Part shown: positions 8,657-13,338 of the stretch, piece after piece
How positions within the stretch are numbered: position 1 is the first letter of the stretch
Layout of the letters: each line of letters starts with the position of its first letter
DNA from: JAKAGZ01 sp964412105
GTDB lineage: Bacteria; Bacteroidota; Ignavibacteria; Ignavibacteriales; Ignavibacteriaceae
DNA: 13,338 bases
NCBI GenBank assembly: GCA_964412105.1
Contig: CAYPNM010000068.1
Location: 1 to 13,338 of the forward strand
Direction: 5' to 3'
The notes under the pieces: model-generated
The model's database searches: none
Told to the model about the DNA's origin: nothing
Seen by the model: the letters and a program-made list of their open reading frames with translations, nothing else
Translations under genes and position numbers: made by a program

Positions 8657-10795
8657 TTATTTGTCCTTTAATAGTTCTATGAACTCCGGTTCCTTACGGA
8701 TGTTATCCAAGTCGCTGTCTCTTTTCGTCCATTCATAGTCTGCATAGCCAGCCTTGAATGCATTTTTAATTGCTTCGACCGCAGCTTTCTTGTCGTTCAG
8801 CGAAGAATAGAAACAAGCTATGTTATATAACATTAAAGGATCAGTCGGGTTTAATTCTGCAGCCTTTGTTGCCTCTTTCTTTGCTTCTTCTGTTTTACCA
8901 ACCTTAACAAGTGAATTGGCATAATATAAGTGAGCTCTCGCATCATCAGGGTGTTGAATAAAATAGCGGGGATATACGTTCAAAGATTCATTGAGAACTT
9001 TTTCGCTGTTTTCTTTTTCACCAAGCCTATTGAACGCGAGCTGAAGATCATAATAAGCTGAAAAGAAATCCGGACTTAATTCTATTACTTTCTTGAAAAG
9101 CGGGATTGCTTCTTTATCTCTATCAGTACTATGATAAATTCTTCCCAGTATCCAGTAGCCATTAAAATTATGCGGATCAAGTTCGATAGCCTTTTGTCCT
9201 GCGGTAAAAGCTTCTTCGTTTGATTTTTTGTAAAAATAAGCCAAGGCGAGTGCGGAGTAAGCATCAGATAGTGTAGAATCGTAAGTGATTGCCTTCAGGC
9301 TTGAATCAATGGCTTTGTCAAGCCACTGTACTTTGCTATCGAAATACTGGTAGAGTGTAGCATAAGCTTCGCTAAGTCCTGCATAGGCACCGGCATAGCG
9401 AGGATCAAGCTCAATTGCTTTCTCAAATAACTGGATTGCAATATTAACTGTATTCCTTGTTCTGCGATTGAGGAAATCTCTTGCTCTCAAATTGCAATCA
9501 AATGCTTCAGGATTAACAGTCGCTCTTTTTTCAAGAACTATTTTTTCCAGTGGGGTAAGTTTCATCATCAAAGCATCAACTATTTGTTTAGATACTTTTT
9601 CCTGAATATCGAAAACGTCAGCAAGTTTTCCTTTAAAAGTTTCAGCCCAGAGCTGTTCGTCGCTATCCACATCTATTAACTGAGCAGTAATTCGAAGATC
9701 ATCCTGGAATTTTCTTACGCTTCCTTCCATTATGTATCTTGCACCAAGTTCCCGACCAATTATTTTTATATCTTTTTTTGTCGCTTTGTATTGCATGGTT
9801 GTTGTTCGCGAAATGACTCTCATATCTTTTAAGCGTGAAAGATTTGCAATCAGTTCCTCAGTTAATCCATCACCGAAATATTCATTTTCTTTGTCGGAGC
9901 TGATATTATCGAACGGTAAAACAGCAATAGCTTTTTTCTTTGTCTCGACGGTTGTTTTTTCTATTTCATTTTTAATATCCGATAACGATGATATCAATTC
10001 ATCAAGATTCTGAAATCTTTTATTAGGATCCTTCGCGAGCATTCTTTTCACGATATTGTCAACCGGGTGAGGTATTTTTCTGTCGAGGAGACTTGGAGCA
10101 GGGGGTTCTTCATTCACTATTAAATAAAGCAAGGCTGCTTCGTGTTCAGCCTTAAATAATGTTTCACCAGTCAGCATTTCATAAAATACAACACCGAGTG
10201 ACCATATATCCGATCTTTGATCAGCACTTAATCCCTGTGCCTGTTCCGGAGACATATAAGAAAGGGTTCCCAAGGAAGTACCGGTTTTAGTCAAGCCTGT
10301 GCTTCCTTTCAGCTTTGCCAAACCGAAGTCCATTATTTTTAACTTATCACCAGGCGCAATCATTATATTTTCACTTTTAATATCTCTGTGGACGATATTT
10401 TTATCGTGAGCCGCTTTTAACCCGTTTGCAATAATTGTCATCCATTCTGCTGCTTTCATAAAAGGAATACCGGAACCAGATTTCAATTTAGATATGTATG
10501 ACTTTAAAGTTTGTCCCTCGACAAACTCCATCACCATGAACACTGATTTATCATGTTCATCAATTTCATAAATATTCATGATATTTGGATGGTTAAGCGC
10601 AGCTGCAGCCTTGGCTTCCTGCATAAAACGCTTTTTATTTTCTTCTGATTTAGCGAGGTGGGGGGGAAGGAATTTAATTGCTACGACCCTGTCGAGCTTA
10701 AGATCCTTGGCTTTATAAACAATTCCCATTCCGCCTTCACCGATCTTATCAATTATCTGGTAATGTGAAATAGTATTATTTGTTAAATCTTCCAT
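8657..10795 (-). CDS. Serine/threonine protein kinase with TolB_N-like and TPR domains (type A)
   Basis: This is a 712-residue predicted Ser/Thr kinase. It has GEGGMG (19-24), VAIK with Lys41, alpha-C Glu60, HRDIKSEN (136-143, Asp138), DFG (156-158), SPE (182-184) and DIWSLG (196-201). The activation segment carries several Thr/Ser residues (TKTGTSLGT, 169-177) that are candidate autophosphorylation sites. The type A insert SGSGIPFMKAAEWM lies at 106-119. The TolB_N/FlgO-like module starts at about 288 (KKAIAVLPFDNIS), with TPR-like repeats after about 425 and a C-terminal RDSDLDNIRKEPEFIEL. Protein identity with the gene at 10825-12966 is very high around DFG to the alpha-F helix, yet codons differ at many silent sites, so this is selection and not recent copying. 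The ribosome site is weak (GGAA, 5 nt from ATG) in a 29-nt gap. A run of seven C on the coding strand (10660-10666) encodes part of the LPPHL segment. Confidence 0.95.
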   Translation of the reverse strand: MEDLTNNTISHYQIIDKIGEGGMGIVYKAKDLKLDRVVAIKFLPPHLAKSEENKKRFMQEAKAAAALNHPNIMNIYEIDEHDKSVFMVMEFVEGQTLKSYISKLKSGSGIPFMKAAEWMTIIANGLKAAHDKNIVHRDIKSENIMIAPGDKLKIMDFGLAKLKGSTGLTKTGTSLGTLSYMSPEQAQGLSADQRSDIWSLGVVFYEMLTGETLFKAEHEAALLYLIVNEEPPAPSLLDRKIPHPVDNIVKRMLAKDPNKRFQNLDELISSLSDIKNEIEKTTVETKKKAIAVLPFDNISSDKENEYFGDGLTEELIANLSRLKDMRVISRTTTMQYKATKKDIKIIGRELGARYIMEGSVRKFQDDLRITAQLIDVDSDEQLWAETFKGKLADVFDIQEKVSKQIVDALMMKLTPLEKIVLEKRATVNPEAFDCNLRARDFLNRRTRNTVNIAIQLFEKAIELDPRYAGAYAGLSEAYATLYQYFDSKVQWLDKAIDSSLKAITYDSTLSDAYSALALAYFYKKSNEEAFTAGQKAIELDPHNFNGYWILGRIYHSTDRDKEAIPLFKKVIELSPDFFSAYYDLQLAFNRLGEKENSEKVLNESLNVYPRYFIQHPDDARAHLYYANSLVKVGKTEEAKKEATKAAELNPTDPLMLYNIACFYSSLNDKKAAVEAIKNAFKAGYADYEWTKRDSDLDNIRKEPEFIELLKDK

Positions 10796-10824
10796 TTATT
10801 TTCCGGTATTTAATTAATAAATAT

Positions 10825-12966
10825 TTATTTCTCTTTTAGTAATTGATTAAACTCAGGTTCAGTCCTTAGGTTGTCGAGATCACTGTCTCTTTTCAGCCAT
10901 TCGAATTCACCAAATCCCGAATCAATAGCTTTTTTTAATGAATCAAGACCCAGTTTCTTTTCATTCATTTGGGAATAAAAGCAGGCTGCATTATAAAGCA
11001 TCAGAGGATCGCCAGGGCTTAGCTCAAGAGCTTTGGCTGCTTCCGCCTTTGCTTTTTCTTTTTCTCCTGCCTGAGCCAGGTCAACAGCGTAATACATATG
11101 TCCTCTTGCATCATCGGGGTGTTTGGATAAGTATTTTTCATAAACCTGCAAACCTTCATTAAGTATCTCTTTATATTTCTCTTTTTCACCAAGTTGACCA
11201 TATGCGATTTGAAGATCGCCGTATATTGAGTAAAAATCAGGATTTATATCGATAACCTTTTTAAATAAGCTGATAGAATCACCAGCTTTATCAAGTGATA
11301 CGTAAATACGACCCAATATCCAGTATCCAATAAAATTGTTGGTATCCAGTTCTATGGCCTTTTTGGCGGCTTCAACGCCTTCTTCAAATTGTTCCTTATT
11401 ATAATACGCGAATCCCAGAGCCGCATATGCTTCGGGAAGTGCGGGATCGTACATTATTGCTTTCAGGCTGAATTCAATTGCTTTATCGAGCAGGGAGGTG
11501 TTCCTTTCAAACAACTGGTAATAAGTTGCGTAAGCCTGACCCAAACCGGCTAAAGCATCTGAGTATCGAGGATCCAGTTCCAAAGCTTTTTGAAAGAGTT
11601 GAATGGAAAAATTCAGTTGGTTCTTATTGTATTTATACAGGAATTCTCTTGCTCTTAAGTTGCAGTCAAATGCTTCAGGATTTAATGTTGATCTTTTGGA
11701 AAGTACTACTTTTTCGGTGGGAGTTAATTTTACCATTAAAGCATCAACAATTTGTTTAGATACTTTCTCCTGTATATCAAATACGTCAGCCAGCTTGCCT
11801 TTAAATGTCTCAGCCCATAGTTGTTCATCAAGTTCCACATCGATTAATTGTGCCGTAATCCTAAGGTCATCGTGGAACTTCCTTACGCTTCCTTCCATTA
11901 TATATCTTGCGCCAAGTTCTCTGCCAATACTTTTTATATCTTTCTTAGAACCTTTATAAAGCATTGTCGTTGTTCTTGAAATTACTCTCATATCTTTCAG
12001 GCGTGTAAGATTTGCTATAAGTTCTTCAGTAAGACCGTCACCAAAGTATTCGTTCTCCTTATCTGAGCTTATATTATCAAACGGTAGAACAGCTATAGCC
12101 TTTTTCCTGGCAGTTTCACTGCCTGATTTTTCAATTTCAGATTTAATTCCAGATAAGGACGAAATCAGATCAGACAGGTTTTGATATCTTTTATCCGGAT
12201 CTTTCATCAGCATCTTTTTTACAATTTCATCTATCTGGTGAGGAATTTTTCTATCAAGTATGCTGGGAGCGGGAGGGTCTTCATTTACAATTAAATAAAG
12301 CAATGCTGCTTCGTGCTCAGCCTTAAATAATGTTTCGCCGGTAAGCATTTCATAAAAGACAACGCCAAGTGACCATATATCTGATCTTTGATCAGCGCTT
12401 AAACCCTGAGCCTGCTCGGGTGACATATAGGAAAGGGTCCCCAATGAAGTGCCGGTTTTAGTCAGCCCAGTGCTACCTTTTAATTTTGCAATGCCGAAAT
12501 CCATTATTTTCAACTGCTCATCAGGAGTTAACATTATGTTTTCGCTTTTGATGTCACGATGAATTATATCTTTATCGTGTGCTGCTTTCAATCCGCTTGC
12601 TACCAATGACATCCATTCAGCAGCTTTCATAAACGGAATGCCTGAACCAGATTTTAAATTCGAGATATAGGCTTTTAAAGTTTGTCCTTCAACATATTCC
12701 ATCACCATAAAAACCGTATCTTCAAATTCATCAATTTCATAAATGCTCATGATATTCGGATGGCTCAAAGAAGCTGCCGCTTTAGCTTCGTGCATAAAAC
12801 GACTTTTATTTTCTTCTGATGATGCAAGGTGGGGAGGTAGAAATTTGATTGCTACAATTCTATCTAACTTTAAATCTTTAGCTTTATAAACAATTCCCAT
12901 TCCGCCTTTACCAATTTGGTCAAGGATTTCGTAATGGGAAATGCGTTTCCCTTTGAAATTGTCCAT
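10825..12966 (-). CDS. Serine/threonine protein kinase with TolB_N-like and TPR domains (type A)
   Basis: This 713-residue kinase is the first of the array to be transcribed. It shows GKGGMG (19-24), VAIK with Lys41, HRDIKSEN (136-143, catalytic Asp138), DFG (156-158, here DFGIA where the other copies read DFGLA), SPE (182-184) and DIWSLG (196-201). The linker (about 270-287) is rich in Ser, Lys and Glu. The TolB_N/FlgO-like module begins KKAIAVLPFDNIS, and about seven TPR-like repeats follow, ending with RDSDLDNLRTEPEFNQLLKEK. Its first residues MDNFKGKRISHY closely match the partial kinase at the left edge, so these two may be each other's nearest relatives. The start lies 25 nt after the stop of the 113-residue protein, with an AGAGAG sequence 5 nt before the ATG. 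No transmembrane helix is seen. The kinase call is firm; the biological role is unknown. Confidence 0.95.
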   Translation of the reverse strand: MDNFKGKRISHYEILDQIGKGGMGIVYKAKDLKLDRIVAIKFLPPHLASSEENKSRFMHEAKAAASLSHPNIMSIYEIDEFEDTVFMVMEYVEGQTLKAYISNLKSGSGIPFMKAAEWMSLVASGLKAAHDKDIIHRDIKSENIMLTPDEQLKIMDFGIAKLKGSTGLTKTGTSLGTLSYMSPEQAQGLSADQRSDIWSLGVVFYEMLTGETLFKAEHEAALLYLIVNEDPPAPSILDRKIPHQIDEIVKKMLMKDPDKRYQNLSDLISSLSGIKSEIEKSGSETARKKAIAVLPFDNISSDKENEYFGDGLTEELIANLTRLKDMRVISRTTTMLYKGSKKDIKSIGRELGARYIMEGSVRKFHDDLRITAQLIDVELDEQLWAETFKGKLADVFDIQEKVSKQIVDALMVKLTPTEKVVLSKRSTLNPEAFDCNLRAREFLYKYNKNQLNFSIQLFQKALELDPRYSDALAGLGQAYATYYQLFERNTSLLDKAIEFSLKAIMYDPALPEAYAALGFAYYNKEQFEEGVEAAKKAIELDTNNFIGYWILGRIYVSLDKAGDSISLFKKVIDINPDFYSIYGDLQIAYGQLGEKEKYKEILNEGLQVYEKYLSKHPDDARGHMYYAVDLAQAGEKEKAKAEAAKALELSPGDPLMLYNAACFYSQMNEKKLGLDSLKKAIDSGFGEFEWLKRDSDLDNLRTEPEFNQLLKEK

Positions 12967-12991
12967 TTATGCTCTCTGAATTTTAATTTTT

Positions 12992-13333
12992 TTAATTCTG
13001 GCAGGGCATAGGAAATATGAATATTTCTTTTATCCTGCTGGTCTTAAGTTTGTTCCCAAACTCCAGAAACAGACCGCAGGCGGCAATTATATCGGTTTTA
13101 ATTACACTGCCCCCCCATGTACACCCGTTTATAGTCGTTTTTAATGGCGACATTTTATTCTTATCAAACCAGCCTCCTGAAACAATATACTTTCCATCTG
13201 AATCGACCATGATCTTATAAGTTGAATTATATGTCTTCAAAATAATATGATCACCAATTTTTAACTGGTTTTTCTTAACCTCAAGCAGACTGCTGCATTG
13301 AGAGACCATATAACTTAATTCGAAATTTTTCAT
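12992..13333 (-). CDS. Uncharacterised small protein upstream of the kinase array
   Basis: The protein is about 113 residues as read from the ATG at 13333. That start is only 5 nt from the window edge, and the frame stays open to the edge, so the true start may lie outside; Met9 is another candidate. No domain name is recognised. The sequence looks like a compact, beta-rich soluble fold: strands around 26-42 (GDHIILKTYNSTYKI), YIVSGGWF (49-56), GCTWGGSVIKTDII (70-83) and CGLFLEFGN (86-94), and four Cys (13, 71, 86, 111). There is no signal peptide or membrane helix. The GCTWGGS and CGLFLEFGN stretches have the feel of conserved family motifs; from memory, similar small unnamed proteins occur in other bacteria, but this is not checked. 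The gene runs the same way as the kinases and stops 25 nt before the first, so it is likely co-transcribed and could be an accessory or a target of them. Confidence 0.7.
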   Translation of the reverse strand: MKNFELSYMVSQCSSLLEVKKNQLKIGDHIILKTYNSTYKIMVDSDGKYIVSGGWFDKNKMSPLKTTINGCTWGGSVIKTDIIAACGLFLEFGNKLKTSRIKEIFIFPMPCQN

Positions 13334-13338
13334 ATAAT

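Larger units (their letters stand above)
1..12966 (-). repeat. Tandem array of seven paralogous kinase genes, unit about 2.1-2.2 kb
   Basis: Six full copies and the start of a seventh lie head to tail with unit lengths of about 2.13-2.18 kb. Subfamily order in transcription direction is A-A-B-B-B-A-A. Gaps within the B block are 11-12 nt; gaps next to or between A genes are 26-29 nt. All copies are full length and in frame. The array continues beyond the left edge. Confidence 0.9.

Noticed and set aside
11603..11959. Plus-strand open frame of 118 codons
   Set aside because: It is antisense to the TolB_N/TPR part of the kinase at 10825-12966; similar frames recur at equivalent places in paralogs (for example 802-1065 and 9732-10013), as expected from shared codons.
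12967..12991. Possible terminator or promoter between the small gene and the first kinase
   Set aside because: The 25-nt gap is AT-rich with a T run on the plus strand, but has no GC-rich inverted repeat and no paired -35/-10 boxes that could be claimed.
13017..13220. Plus-strand open frame of 67 codons opposite the small leading gene
   Set aside because: The minus-strand frame has structured motifs, right direction and operon spacing; the plus-strand one has none of these.
1..13338. Mobile element, CRISPR array, tRNA or rRNA
   Set aside because: No transposase, inverted terminal repeats, spaced short repeats or RNA-gene signatures were seen; the window is packed with protein-coding genes and the only repeats are the paralogs themselves.

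Overview
The window is almost wholly occupied by one same-strand (minus) run of genes in AT-rich DNA. Reading 5'->3' on the minus strand it contains a 113-residue uncharacterised protein (13333-12992), then six complete, full-length paralogous serine/threonine protein kinases of 705-718 residues (12966-10825, 10795-8657, 8628-6508, 6495-4378, 4366-2249, 2222-66), and finally the first 12 codons of a seventh kinase of the same family running off the left edge (37-1). Gaps between genes are only 11-29 nt and nearly every start has a Shine-Dalgarno-like sequence, so the run looks like one operon. No promoter or terminator is visible inside it, and no stretch longer than 30 nt lacks a gene.

All six complete kinases share one architecture: an N-terminal Hanks-type kinase (about residues 10-270) with every catalytic motif intact, a short polar linker, a region resembling the TolB N-terminal/FlgO-like module (about 285-410, starting with a [I/V/L]AVLPF..NIS-type strand), and a C-terminal array of about seven TPR-like repeats (about 425-700) ending in a shared D[S/T]DL[D/N].IR.EP motif. 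No transmembrane segment is seen, so the proteins should be soluble and cytoplasmic.

The kinases fall into two subfamilies. Type A (genes at 66-2222, 8657-10795, 10825-12966 and the partial one at 1-37) starts with an ..IS-H-Y.. N-terminus and has a longer alpha-D region containing an SG[S/T]G[I/V]P insert. Type B (2249-4366, 4378-6495, 6508-8628) is a little shorter. The order along transcription is A-A-B-B-B-A-A. Two neighbouring type B genes share a 494-bp kinase-domain stretch with only two mismatches, while flanking homologous DNA differs at about 14-19% of positions. This is a clear footprint of recent gene conversion, or else an assembly artefact.

The organism is a bacterium. The low-GC DNA, the use of Hanks kinase-TolB_N-TPR fusions and the style of the genes would suit a member of the Ignavibacteria/Chlorobi-Bacteroidetes side of the tree, but this is an inference from general resemblance and not shown by a marker gene. 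A plausible reading is a lineage-specific expanded signalling array: several kinases with a conserved catalytic output and divergent TPR input/interaction surfaces, made together from one transcript. Their signals and substrates cannot be read from the sequence.
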